This document shows, piece by piece, positions 25,982 through 34,936 of a DNA stretch of 64,000 nt. The notes below the pieces were generated by a model. It made no database searches, had not been told where the DNA came from, and saw only the letters and a program-made list of their open reading frames with translations. A program made the position numbers and the translations under genes. Every line of letters begins with the position of its first letter. Position 1 is the stretch's first letter. This stretch comes from Pseudomonas frederiksbergensis (GTDB lineage: Bacteria; Pseudomonadota; Gammaproteobacteria; Pseudomonadales; Pseudomonadaceae), in contig NZ_MOBR01000011.1 of assembly GCF_003732705.1 (NCBI RefSeq), positions 23,337 to 87,336 of the forward strand, in the 5' to 3' direction.

Positions 25982-27295
25982 ATGAATACCCTTGCACAAC
26001 TGCGAGCCGGCGAGCTGGCCGGCATCACCCGTCTGGACCTGACCTGTGGCCTCACGGAGTTCCCCCGGGAAATCTTTGAGCTGGCGGATTCGCTGGAGAT
26101 TCTCAACCTCAGCGGCAATGCCCTGAGCAGTCTGCCGGACGATCTGCATCGCCTGACCCGTTTGCGCATCCTGTTCTGCTCGGACAACCAATTCACCGAA
26201 CTGCCGACCTGCCTGGGCCAATGCGCTGCGCTGAGCATGATCGGCTTCCGGGCCAACCGCATCGAACGGGTGCCGGGAGCCGCGCTGCCGCCGTTATTGC
26301 GCTGGCTGATCCTGACCGATAACTGCATCAGCGAACTGCCGGCTGAGTTGGGCGAGCGTCCGCTGATGCAAAAACTGATGCTGGCCGGCAATCACTTGCA
26401 GCAACTGCCCGAGAGCCTGGTGCGGTGCCATCGACTGGAACTGCTGCGTATCTCGGCCAACCGTTTTACCGAACTGCCCGAGTGGCTGCTGACCCTGCCG
26501 GCCCTGACCTGGCTGGCCTACGCCGGCAATCCGCTGGAAACCGAGGCCGATGCCAGCGCACTCGATGCCACGCCGAGCATCCCGTGGACTGCGTTGCGTC
26601 TTGAACAAAAACTCGGTGAAGGCGCTTCCGGTGTCATCCATCGCGCCACCTGGGAACGAGAGCCGCAGCCAGCCACCCCCGTCGCGGTAAAACTCTATAA
26701 AGGTGAAATGACCAGTGATGGTTCGCCACTGCATGAAATGAATGCCTGTATCACCGCAGGCCTGCACCCCAATCTGATCCGCGTCGAAGGGCGAATCGTC
26801 GGGCATCCGCAGGACCAGGCCGGGCTGGTGATGCAACTGATCGATCCGAGTTATCGCAACCTGGCGGGACTGCCGAGCCTGGCGTCTTGCAGTCGTGACG
26901 TATACGCCGATGACACCCGTTTCACGGCGAAGATAGCCTTGCGCATGGCCCGTGGCGTTGCTTCAGCGGCCGAGCACCTGCACCAACAAGGCATCACCCA
27001 CGGCGACCTCTACGCCCACAACATTTTGTGGAACGAGCACGGGGATTGTTTGCTGGGTGACTTTGGCGGCGCCTCTTTTCACGCCACCACGGACAGCGTT
27101 GAAACCCGCGCGCTGCAACGGATTGAAGTGCGGGCGTTTGGGGTGTTGTTGGGGGAGTTGCTGGAGCGGATTGATTCGGGGTTGAGCGATGATGATCGGG
27201 TGGCACTGGAGGATTTGCAGCAGCGGTGCTGTCAGCCGGATGTGCTAAAGCGACCGGGGTTCACTGAGGTTGTGCGGGAACTGAAGAGTCGCTGA
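25982..27295 (+). CDS. Leucine-rich-repeat protein kinase (eukaryotic-like)
   Basis: This 437-residue protein has two parts. Residues about 12-190 form seven or eight leucine-rich repeats of 22-23 residues with the pattern L..L.L..N.L..LP. Residues about 205-437 form a Hanks-type kinase: glycine loop LGEGASGV (211-218), VAVK lysine Lys237, catalytic loop HGDLYAHN (340-347, with Asp342 and Asn347) and DFG at 360-362. All key residues are present, so it is probably active, although HGD replaces HRD. It has no membrane segment and no neighbouring phosphatase. The ATG at 25982 lacks a good Shine-Dalgarno; a start at 25925 is possible. Partners are unknown. Confidence 0.88.
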   Translation: MNTLAQLRAGELAGITRLDLTCGLTEFPREIFELADSLEILNLSGNALSSLPDDLHRLTRLRILFCSDNQFTELPTCLGQCAALSMIGFRANRIERVPGAALPPLLRWLILTDNCISELPAELGERPLMQKLMLAGNHLQQLPESLVRCHRLELLRISANRFTELPEWLLTLPALTWLAYAGNPLETEADASALDATPSIPWTALRLEQKLGEGASGVIHRATWEREPQPATPVAVKLYKGEMTSDGSPLHEMNACITAGLHPNLIRVEGRIVGHPQDQAGLVMQLIDPSYRNLAGLPSLASCSRDVYADDTRFTAKIALRMARGVASAAEHLHQQGITHGDLYAHNILWNEHGDCLLGDFGGASFHATTDSVETRALQRIEVRAFGVLLGELLERIDSGLSDDDRVALEDLQQRCCQPDVLKRPGFTEVVRELKSR

Positions 27296-27308
27296 CCGCG
27301 GCGCGGTC

Positions 27309-27412
27309 AATCGCGAGCAAGCTCGCTCCCACAGGGAATTTATGTTGATCACACATTTTGTGTACGACACAAAACCACTGTGGGAGCGAGCTTGCTCGCG
27401 ATAGCGGTATTA
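27309..27412. repeat. Two inverted REPs between convergent genes
   Basis: TCGCGAGCAAGCTCGCTCCCACAG and CTGTGGGAGCGAGCTTGCTCGCGA flank about 43 bp between the LRR-kinase and the convergent yebC-family gene. Confidence 0.9.
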
Positions 27413-27425
27413 CTGACGAAACAAA

Positions 27426-28133
27426 CTAACCCGCCAACCCGACAAACATATCCTGCACATCATCATGGTTATCGAGGCCTTCCAGGAAGGCTTCAACCTC
27501 AGCCATTTGCTCATCGCTCAACCCGCTGACCGGGTTCTTCGGCTGGTAGCCCAACTTGGCCGCCAACACGGTAAAACCTTGCTCTGGCAGGGCTTTCTGC
27601 ACGGCGTCGAGGTCGGCAGGCTCGGTCAGGAACAGGGTCGTGCCCTCTTCTTCGCCCGGCTCGAAATCCTGGGCGCCGGCTTCGATAGCGGCCATTTCCG
27701 GGTCGGCGTCAGGGCTGTCCGGGGACGCCTCGATCATGCCGACGTGGTTGAAATCCCAGGCCACTGAGCCGGAAGCGCCCAATTGGCCCTTGCGGAATGC
27801 CACGCGGATTTCCGCCACGGTGCGGTTGATGTTGTCGGTGACGCATTCAACGATCAACGGCACCTGATGCGGAGCGAAACCCTCGTAGGTCACGCGATGG
27901 TATTGCACGGTTTCGCCCAGCAGGCCTGCGCCTTTCTTGATCGCGCGATCCAGGGTTTCCTTGGGCATCGAGGCTTTCTTGGCCTGCTCGACCACCAGAC
28001 GCAAGTGTGCGTTGGTGGCAGTATCGGCACCGTTGCGCGCAGCAATGGTGATTTCCTTCACCAGTTTGCCGAAGATCTTGCCCTTGGCGTTTGATGCCGC
28101 TTCTTTGTGTTTAACCTTCCACTGTGCGCCCAT
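27426..28133 (-). CDS. YebC/PmpR (TACO1) family protein
   Basis: This 235-residue cytoplasmic protein shows the conserved family regions [44 protein letters not shown] and [15 protein letters not shown]. Family members act as DNA-binding regulators (PmpR) or relieve ribosome stalling (YebC). The start [19 protein letters not shown] is shorter and different from the usual MAGHSKWANIKHRK of the YebC encoded beside ruvC. This copy, without ruv genes nearby, is therefore probably the YeeN-like paralogue. Confidence 0.88.
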   Translation of the reverse strand: MGAQWKVKHKEAASNAKGKIFGKLVKEITIAARNGADTATNAHLRLVVEQAKKASMPKETLDRAIKKGAGLLGETVQYHRVTYEGFAPHQVPLIVECVTDNINRTVAEIRVAFRKGQLGASGSVAWDFNHVGMIEASPDSPDADPEMAAIEAGAQDFEPGEEEGTTLFLTEPADLDAVQKALPEQGFTVLAAKLGYQPKNPVSGLSDEQMAEVEAFLEGLDNHDDVQDMFVGLAG

Positions 28134-28367
28134 TACTCACTCTCTTGATCTGTGGCGCCGAGACATCTATTGGCCGACGCATGGCGGCAAGTTTATACGG
28201 CCTAAAGTCGGCAATCGACCAAAAATTCCATCCTGTTTACCGCCAAGACGCATCGGCATCTTCAACAGCACTTGTAGGGCAAATCTGAAAAGTCGATTAG
28301 CGGTGACTATTCAGGGCCGCGGTTTCGTACCCTCTGCACCCCGTATTTCATGGCAGAAGCGCACTCG

Positions 28368-29762
28368 ATGCACAACGACAAGGAAAGTCCATTCACCCTG
28401 ACCCTCGTCGAGGCTGACTTGAGTTTGCAGGTGCTGCAGTTCAGAGGCCATGAAGGCCTCAACCAGCTCTTTCGATTCGACATCGAAGTCATCGGCCTGG
28501 CCCCGGCCATGAACCTTGATCGGTTGCTGCAACAACCCGCCTTTTTGAGCCTGGGTGCCGACCAGGGCTTTCACGGCATTCTCCACAGCGTCAGCCGCGA
28601 ACATCGCGGTCCGTACCGGGTCGGCTATCGACTGGAATTGGTGCCGCATCTGCAACACCTCGAACAACAGCCCACCCGCCGGGTGTTTCATCGCCTCAGT
28701 GTGCCGGCCATCCTGCGCCAATTATTGGAGGAGCATGCCTTGCCCGGGCACAGCTACCGCTTTGAGCTGAGTACCGGGCACTATCCGGTCCGGCCCTTTT
28801 GCATTCAGTACGAAGAAACTGATCTGGCGTTGCTGCATCGGCTCTGCGAAGAGGAAGGCATCCACTATCACTTCGAACATCGCCGCGACGGGCATGTGCT
28901 GGTATTGGCCGACGACAGTTTGAGTTTTCCCCAGGAGCCGGTGCTGACGCCTTTCCATGACAATCCCCTCGACGAACCTGCCTATGCCGCGATCCGCGAA
29001 ATGTTCCAGCGCCATGATTCGCCGCTGCTCCACTCGCCAAAACAGGTTCAAGACAGAAGCGCGGTGGCTGCCAGTTTCGGCGCAGCGAATCATCCGCTGA
29101 CCGGCAAACCGACGATGAACACCCGCCTCGCGGGCGGGCAGTTGCACCGCGATCAACGCAGCCGCCGGACGTTGGAGCGGCTGCGCTGCCAGCATCGGCA
29201 AGTCCATGGCCAAAGCGATGAGACCGGTTTGCTCAGCGGCCGGATCGTGCAGGTGGAGCAGCACCCGATATCGAGTTTCAACGATCAATGGCTGCTGACC
29301 GAAATACAGCATCAAGGACAGCAACCCTCGATCCTCGCGGACGAGCCGTTTGAAACGCCCGGCTATTGCAACCGGTTCAGCGCGATTCCCTGGTCAACGG
29401 TATTCCGACCCGCGTTCAAACAACCCAGGCCGAGCATACCCGGCTATCAACCGGCGCGAGTGCTGGGCGAATCGGGGCAACCCGTGACGCTGGATGAACA
29501 GGGCCGGATTCAGGTCAGCCTGTGGCCGGGATCGGTTGTGCAGGCGACTGACAGTCTCTGGCTACCGGTGGCGGTAGGCGCGTCCGGGCTACCCGTGGCC
29601 GGAAGCGATGTGTTCATCAGTTTTCTCGACAGCGACCCGGATCGCCCGGTGATTTGCGCCGGCCCAGGCCTTCAGAATCCACGACCGCCACAGACGCCAC
29701 CGCCGCGCGGCGATACGCGTCTGCTGTTCGATTGGCTGGTCAACCGCCCGGACATGCCCTGA
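28368..29762 (+). CDS. Short VgrG-like spike protein, orphan
   Basis: This 464-residue protein (470 from the ATG at 28350) has a gp27-like N-terminal region (LQVLQFRGHEGLNQLFRFDIEV; YEETDLALLHRLCEEEGIHYHFEH) and then the gp5 OB-fold (VTLDEQGRIQVSLWPGSVV...LPVAGSDVFISFLDSDPDRPVI). It stops right after the OB-fold, without the C-terminal beta-helical needle that makes most T6SS VgrGs 600 residues or more. No T6SS, tail, effector or PAAR gene is nearby. It may be a remnant, a short spike needing a partner needle, or part of a dispersed VgrG island. Neither start has a strong Shine-Dalgarno. Confidence 0.8.
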   Translation: MHNDKESPFTLTLVEADLSLQVLQFRGHEGLNQLFRFDIEVIGLAPAMNLDRLLQQPAFLSLGADQGFHGILHSVSREHRGPYRVGYRLELVPHLQHLEQQPTRRVFHRLSVPAILRQLLEEHALPGHSYRFELSTGHYPVRPFCIQYEETDLALLHRLCEEEGIHYHFEHRRDGHVLVLADDSLSFPQEPVLTPFHDNPLDEPAYAAIREMFQRHDSPLLHSPKQVQDRSAVAASFGAANHPLTGKPTMNTRLAGGQLHRDQRSRRTLERLRCQHRQVHGQSDETGLLSGRIVQVEQHPISSFNDQWLLTEIQHQGQQPSILADEPFETPGYCNRFSAIPWSTVFRPAFKQPRPSIPGYQPARVLGESGQPVTLDEQGRIQVSLWPGSVVQATDSLWLPVAVGASGLPVAGSDVFISFLDSDPDRPVICAGPGLQNPRPPQTPPPRGDTRLLFDWLVNRPDMP

Positions 29763-29786
29763 CGCAATGGGGCGAACAAAAAACCA

Positions 29787-29910
29787 CTGTGGCGAGGGGG
29801 CTTGCCCCCGTTCGGCAGCGAAGCAGTCGCAATTCCTGCCCATGCGGTGTGCCTGACAGAATGCCGGGGCCGCTTCGCGACCCAACGCGGGCTAGCCCCC
29901 TCGCCACAGG
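29787..29910. repeat. REP-like repeat, CTGTGGCGAGGGGGCTTGCCCCCG type
   Basis: CTGTGGCGAGGGGGCTTGCCCCC and its inverse GGGGCTAGCCCCCTCGCCACAG flank about 80 bp between convergent genes. This is a third REP sequence class in the window. Confidence 0.85.
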
Positions 29911-29922
29911 TTTTGTGTCGGC

Positions 29923-31314
29923 TCAGCCCTTGTCGGCCTTCCCCGCCGCCGCTGCGAATTTCGCCAGGCGCACATCCAGATGCCGTGGCCGGCGCCCGTG
30001 ATCCTCGGCGCGCTCCTTGCGCCGGATCGCGTTGCGCACCATCAACGAACCCAGGTAACGAATCGGCTCCGGCGGGAAGTACCCCAACGGCCCGTTGACC
30101 AGCGGCGAGCGGGTCCAAGGGTTGTCCAGGCCTTGCACCATCGAGGCAAGAATCTGCCCGCCCATGTGACACGGCCCAACACCGCTGCCGGAGTAACCGA
30201 AGCCATAAAACACGTTGCCGCTGGTGCTCATTTGACCGAAGAACGGCAATCCGGTGACCGAGCGATCCGAAGGGCCGTTCCAGGTGGCCTCGACTTTGAC
30301 CTCGGCAAACGCCGGAAAGAAGTCCGCCAGGCTATTGCGCAACAACCCGGCATAGGGCGATGGCTGATCGAACACCGGCAGCATTCGCCCACCGTAGGCG
30401 AAGGTGTTGCCGCCCTTGCCGAGCATGATCCGGCCGTCCGGGGTGTTGTGGTAGTAGTGCACGAAAATCCGCGAATCGAGCACGGTGACGCCGCTGGTCA
30501 AACCGATTTCATTCAGCAAGTCCGGGCGTGGCTCGGTGATCAGCATGTCGCTGGAGACAATCGCCACGCTGCGTTCGAACTGCGGGAACGCCCGGGCCAT
30601 CCAGGCGTTCATCGCCAGTACCACCCGATCCGCCTGGACGGTGCCGTTCGGGGTTTTAATCCCCGCCGGTTTGCCTTCCTCCAGCCCGGTCATGGCCGTG
30701 TTTTCATGAATCCGCACGCCCAGTTGCAAGGCAACCCGACGCAAGCCGCGCACCAGTTTGCCCGGTTGCACACTGGCCGCCGCCGGGGAAAACCAGCCTT
30801 CCAGGTGTTTGCTGGAACCGGCCATGCGTTGCACGTCCGCTACCGGCCGCTGGCTGAATGAGTTGATGCCGTTGCGTTCCAGTGCCGCGATCACCGCATC
30901 CGTCGAGCCGCATTGGGCGCGGTTGGTTGCGGTATAGAGCGTACCGTCGAGGCGGTAATCGGCATCCACCCCGTACTGTTCGCAGAAGGCGCCGATGGCG
31001 TGGATGCTGCGCTCCGATTCCTTGACCAGCCGCACCGCTTCCTCGACACCGAACAAGCGCTCCAGGGTGAAGTACTTGGCCGACCACGACAACGCGCAAC
31101 CGCCGTTGCGCCCACTGGCGCCAGCGCCACAGATATCGGCCTCGATCAGCAACACATCAAGCTCAGGGTTTTGCTCCTTGAGCATGATCGCGGTCCACAG
31201 CCCGGTGTAGCCGCCGCCGACGATGCACACGTCGGCGCGGGTGTCGCCCGCCAATGGCTCGCACGGCGCGCAGGGCTCCGCCGCCAGCGCTTGGTCCAGC
31301 CAGAAAGGTCTCAT
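29923..31314 (-). CDS. FAD-dependent amine oxidoreductase of the phosphonate locus
   Basis: This 463-residue DAO-family flavoprotein has ADVCIVGGGYTGLWTAIML at about 27-45 for FAD and the C-terminal GFGYSGSGVGPCHMGG loop. It resembles PuuB-like amine oxidases. It follows an OPA-type carrier by 10 bp and is close to phnW/phnX. Flavoenzymes in phn clusters (named PbfD in recent literature, as I recall) oxidise N-methylated 2-aminoethylphosphonate to phosphonoacetaldehyde, the PhnX substrate. That role is an inference from context; gamma-glutamyl-amine oxidation is the alternative. Confidence 0.85.
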   Translation of the reverse strand: MRPFWLDQALAAEPCAPCEPLAGDTRADVCIVGGGYTGLWTAIMLKEQNPELDVLLIEADICGAGASGRNGGCALSWSAKYFTLERLFGVEEAVRLVKESERSIHAIGAFCEQYGVDADYRLDGTLYTATNRAQCGSTDAVIAALERNGINSFSQRPVADVQRMAGSSKHLEGWFSPAAASVQPGKLVRGLRRVALQLGVRIHENTAMTGLEEGKPAGIKTPNGTVQADRVVLAMNAWMARAFPQFERSVAIVSSDMLITEPRPDLLNEIGLTSGVTVLDSRIFVHYYHNTPDGRIMLGKGGNTFAYGGRMLPVFDQPSPYAGLLRNSLADFFPAFAEVKVEATWNGPSDRSVTGLPFFGQMSTSGNVFYGFGYSGSGVGPCHMGGQILASMVQGLDNPWTRSPLVNGPLGYFPPEPIRYLGSLMVRNAIRRKERAEDHGRRPRHLDVRLAKFAAAAGKADKG

Positions 31315-31324
31315 GGGGGTTTCC

Positions 31325-32650
31325 TCAGGTACGCAGGGGTTTGATGGTCATCGGTTGATTGGGCACGAAGGCGCAGTCGAGGCTCAGGCCAGCCGGGCGG
31401 CTGTTCCAGTGCGGGATCAGGACGAAGGCCGAAAACATCGCGCAACCGGCGAAGATGATGAACACCGTCACCGAGTCGAAATACCCCGGCAGCAAGCCGC
31501 CGAGAATCGCCCCGACCGAACCGCAGCCATTCACAAACCCCGCCGCCGTGGCGCCAGCCTTGGCCGTGCCGAAATCAATCGCCGCCGCGCCGCTGATCAT
31601 CGAGTCAGGGCCGTAAAGGGTCAGGCCCATGACGAACAGCAACGCCACCACCAGCATCACGCTGCCGGTGTGCAAAGCGCCCATGAACAGCGCCAGGGAA
31701 ACCGTCAGTGCCAACAGACTGATCACACAGGCCGGCATGCGTCGGGCGCCGAACAGTTTGTCCGAGGCCAGGCCAATCATGATCGGTCCCAGCAGCCCGG
31801 CCAGTTCAAAAGACGTCGGAATAATCGCCGCACCGACCTTGCCCACCGAGGGCATTTGCTCGAAAACGATCACCGGCCCCCACAACAGAATCGCGTAGCG
31901 CGCCGGTTTCAACAGGAAGTACGAGAGCCCGAGCACCAGCACGGTGCGGTTGCGCAGGATTTCCTTCAACGGCTCCCACACGCTGATCTTGCTTTGTGCG
32001 TAAGCCTCCTCGCTGCTCAGCTCCGGTTCCGGCTCCACGGCGGGTAAGCCGACGTCTTCCGGTTTGTTGCGTTGGAAAATAAAAAACAGCACGGCGACCA
32101 GCCCAACCACCGCCGCACTGGAAATGAATGCTGCGTGCCAAGTGCCCACCAGCGTGTAAGCCCACCAACCGGCGAACGGTGAGGCCACCAGTCCGCCGAA
32201 GGCATAACAGGAACTCCATAACCCCAGCACCCGCCCGCGCTGCTCGGCGGGGAAGAAACTGCCGATGTTCTTGCACAGCCCCGACCATCCGGTGGACTGG
32301 GCCAGTCCCTGGATCAGCATGCAGGTGGCGAAGATCGGCAACGTGGCGAAATTGCCCATCACCAGTGCCGCCGCCGCGGAAATCAGCAAGCCGCCGAGTA
32401 CCACGACCCGTGGGCCGAAGCGGTCGGCGAGGATGCCCCAGGTGAATTGGCCGATGGCGTAGGCGGTCAGGTAAATCGCGTCGAGGTTGGCCATGGCCAT
32501 TTTGTCGAGCATGAAGGTGGGGTCTTCGGCGATCCCCAGTTTGGCGACCGAAAAGGCTTTGCGGGTGAAGTAGAAAGCGGCGTAAGCGAGCCAGGTGATG
32601 GCGAAGATCTGCACGCGCCAACGCTTGATGGTGCCGATGTGCTTGTTCAT
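31325..32650 (-). CDS. MFS transporter, organophosphate:phosphate antiporter (GlpT/UhpT-like)
   Basis: This 441-residue protein has 12 membrane helices and the OPA-family signature (WRVQIFAITWLAYAAFYFTRKAF; WGILADRFGPRVVVLGG; CKNIGSFFPAEQRGRVLGLWSSCYAFGG). OPA carriers move phosphorylated organics in exchange for phosphate. Linked to an amine oxidase and phnWX, it probably imports an aminophosphonate. ATG 32650 follows GAGG; an in-frame start at 32725 is less likely. It is divergent from a LysR gene, and CGATAAA/TTTATCG (32837-32879) in that 268-bp gap is a possible operator. Confidence 0.88.
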   Translation of the reverse strand: MNKHIGTIKRWRVQIFAITWLAYAAFYFTRKAFSVAKLGIAEDPTFMLDKMAMANLDAIYLTAYAIGQFTWGILADRFGPRVVVLGGLLISAAAALVMGNFATLPIFATCMLIQGLAQSTGWSGLCKNIGSFFPAEQRGRVLGLWSSCYAFGGLVASPFAGWWAYTLVGTWHAAFISSAAVVGLVAVLFFIFQRNKPEDVGLPAVEPEPELSSEEAYAQSKISVWEPLKEILRNRTVLVLGLSYFLLKPARYAILLWGPVIVFEQMPSVGKVGAAIIPTSFELAGLLGPIMIGLASDKLFGARRMPACVISLLALTVSLALFMGALHTGSVMLVVALLFVMGLTLYGPDSMISGAAAIDFGTAKAGATAAGFVNGCGSVGAILGGLLPGYFDSVTVFIIFAGCAMFSAFVLIPHWNSRPAGLSLDCAFVPNQPMTIKPLRT

Positions 32651-32918
32651 GGTGGTTCTGACCTCAGGGTGTGAGTGTGCCGGCAGAAATTGAGAAATAA
32701 CGCCTGTTTTTTTATTGTTGAGCACTTCGATATCGCGGCTTCCCTGAAGCGATACCGGTCAGATGAGTCCTGCTGTTGCACCTGCAGGCTCATGGCACCC
32801 GATGCTGTTCGACTGACCAGTCACCGGGGCTGAGGCCGATAAAAACAATTACTGATTAATAAGTGAAATCGATTTATCGTATTTCCAATATAAGTTCAGC
32901 TTGTTACTGGAGGTTTCG

Positions 32919-33794
32919 ATGTCGGTTTCCCACGCCCAACTCAAAGCCTTCCACGCCGTGGCCGTTCACGGAAGCTTCACCAGGGCCGCCGAGCGGCTAT
33001 TCCTCACGCAACCGGCGATTTCCGACCAAGTGCGCAAACTCGAAGAACGCTTCGGCGTGTTGCTGTTCCACCGCAACAAACGCTCGGTGCGCCTGACGGA
33101 TTTGGGTGAGCGCTTGCTGAGCATCACCCAGCGCCTGTTCGTCATCGAGGCCGAAGCCCAGGAGCTGTTGCAGGATTCCCGGGCGTTGCAGACCGGCAGC
33201 CTGATCCTCGCCGTGGACGCGCCGGTCCATGTGCTGCCGCAGATCGCCCGGTTTTGTGAGCGCTACCCTGGCATCAGCGTGAAGATCGAGACCGGCAACA
33301 CCGATGAATCGCTGTTTCGGCTGTTCAACTATCAGGCGGATTTGGCGTTGCTGGGGCGGGAAGTCAGCGACGAGCGCTTGATCTCGTTGCCGCTGCGCAA
33401 TGACCCGATGGTGGCGTTCGTCTCGCGCAATCATCCCTGGGCGGATCGCGAGTCGATTTGCCTGGCGGACCTGGACGACACGCCGTTGGTGCTGCGGGAA
33501 ATCGGCTCGGTGACGCGACAGACCCTGGAAGAAGAAATGGCCGGTGCCGGGTTGCGGATTCGCCCGGCGATTCAGGTCGAAGGCCGGGAAGCGGCGCGCG
33601 AAGCGGTGGTGGTGGGAATTGGGGTTGGCGTGGTTTCGGCTGCGGAGTTTGGCGCGGATTCACGGGTGTGCGCATTGCCGATTACTGACTGCAAGCGCCG
33701 GCTGACGGAGACGCTGGTGTGCCTGCGCGAGCAGAGTTCGCGGCGGGTGGTGGCGACGTTTCTAGAGATGGTGCGCGAGAGCCTGCCCAAATGA
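32919..33794 (+). CDS. LysR-family regulator (divergent from the OPA carrier)
   Basis: This 291-residue regulator has an N-terminal HTH (HAVAVHGSFTRAAERLFLTQPAISDQVRKLEERFG) and a periplasmic-binding-like effector domain. ATG 32919 has TGGAGG six bases upstream. By position it regulates the OPA carrier and FAD oxidoreductase. It differs clearly from the second LysR at 33964 beside phnW, so the two halves of the locus may respond to different inducers or levels. Confidence 0.9.
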   Translation: MSVSHAQLKAFHAVAVHGSFTRAAERLFLTQPAISDQVRKLEERFGVLLFHRNKRSVRLTDLGERLLSITQRLFVIEAEAQELLQDSRALQTGSLILAVDAPVHVLPQIARFCERYPGISVKIETGNTDESLFRLFNYQADLALLGREVSDERLISLPLRNDPMVAFVSRNHPWADRESICLADLDDTPLVLREIGSVTRQTLEEEMAGAGLRIRPAIQVEGREAAREAVVVGIGVGVVSAAEFGADSRVCALPITDCKRRLTETLVCLREQSSRRVVATFLEMVRESLPK

Positions 33795-33805
33795 TCGTCC
33801 TCACG

Positions 33806-33950
33806 TTGATCGTTCCCACGCTCCGCGTGGGAATGCAGCCCGGGACGCTCCGCGTCCCAAAGCGGACGCGGAGCGTCCATTGAGGCATTCCCACGCGGAG
33901 CGTGGGAACGATCAACGCGATTCCCGTAGGAGCGAGGCTTGCCCGCGAAG
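33806..33950. repeat. CGTTCCCACGC-type repeat followed by a solo REP
   Basis: ATCGTTCCCACGC ... GCGTGGGAACGAT with an inner GGACGCTCCGCGTCC/GGACGCGGAGCGTCC pair (33808-33913), as at 15820. A single REP, CGTAGGAGCGAGGCTTGCCC, follows at 33926. Confidence 0.85.
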
Positions 33951-33963
33951 GCCGCGCCTCGGT

Positions 33964-34827
33964 CTACCGGTCTGGCGCCAACCCGAAAAACGCCTGGATC
34001 AAGCGCAAATCCCGCCGCCGCTCCATGCAGCCGATCATGTGTCGATTGACCAACCCTTCCCCCACAATCGGCACCGCCACCACCCTCGGGTCATGGCTGA
34101 CTTCCACCGACGACACCACCCCAACCCCCAGTTCAGCCGCGACGGCCTCAGTCACCGCCTCCCGACTGTCCAACTCCAGCAACACCCGCGGATTGACCTT
34201 TGCCTGAGCGCAGGCATCATCAAACGTGCGCCGGGTTATCGAACTCGGTTCGCGCAACACCATGATCACCTGATCCAGTTCCTTGAGTTGCACATCCCTG
34301 GAACGTTGCGCCCACGGATGCCCGGCCGGCACCAGCGCGCAGATCCGTGATTCGCTTAACGCTTGCAGATGCAGGCCCTTGCGCGGTTCGACTTCGGTCA
34401 GCACCGCGACATCAGCGTGTTCGGACAGCAACGCGGCGAGGGTTTCCTGGGCATTGCCCAAACGCAGGTTCACGGTGATCCCCGGATAACGCGCCCGCAG
34501 GCTGGCGAGCATCGGCATGACCATGTGCGGCCCGTCCGCTGCCACTTCCAGGCGCCCGGTGAGTAATTGGCGGTTGGCCTCCAGCATCACTTGCGCCTCT
34601 TCCGCCAGGCCGAACATCGCCCGAGTGATCGCCGCCAGTTTGGTGCCCTCCTCCGTCAGCTCCACCCGTCGGGCGGTGCGGCGCAGCAGGATGATTTGGT
34701 AGTGCTCTTCCAGCGCCTTGATGTGCCCGGTGACCGCCGGTTGGCTGATGAACAGCCGTGCGGCGGCCCGGGTAAAGCTGCCTTCCCGGGCCACGGCGTC
34801 GAACGCGCGGAGCTGGAACAGATTCAT
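33964..34827 (-). CDS. LysR-family regulator, divergent from phnW
   Basis: This 287-residue protein has an N-terminal HTH (FDAVAREGSFTRAAARLFISQPAVTGHIKALEEHY) and a LysR effector domain. It is divergent from phnW over 109 bp containing an AAATTGCAATTT palindrome and an inverted CAATTTG pair. It is the likely activator of phnWX in response to 2-aminoethylphosphonate or its aldehyde. Phosphonate degradation regulated by LysR, independent of phosphate starvation, is known in pseudomonads. Confidence 0.9.
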   Translation of the reverse strand: MNLFQLRAFDAVAREGSFTRAAARLFISQPAVTGHIKALEEHYQIILLRRTARRVELTEEGTKLAAITRAMFGLAEEAQVMLEANRQLLTGRLEVAADGPHMVMPMLASLRARYPGITVNLRLGNAQETLAALLSEHADVAVLTEVEPRKGLHLQALSESRICALVPAGHPWAQRSRDVQLKELDQVIMVLREPSSITRRTFDDACAQAKVNPRVLLELDSREAVTEAVAAELGVGVVSSVEVSHDPRVVAVPIVGEGLVNRHMIGCMERRRDLRLIQAFFGLAPDR

Positions 34828-34862
34828 GAATAACCCTCGCTGATGGCTGGCATAACAACAAA

Positions 34863-34895
34863 CAATTTGATTGATGCGACGGCAAATTGCAATTT
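34863..34895. promoter_or_regulatory. Candidate LysR operator upstream of phnW
   Basis: CAATTTG (34863-34869) and CAAATTG (34883-34889) are inverted. AAATTGCAATTT (34884-34895) is a perfect 12-bp palindrome overlapping the second half-site. The set lies midway between the lysR and phnW starts, as expected for recognition and activation sites. Confidence 0.6.
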
Positions 34896-34936
34896 AAGCC
34901 CCGTAGCGTCATCCCATCGATTGCGAGGACATGAGA

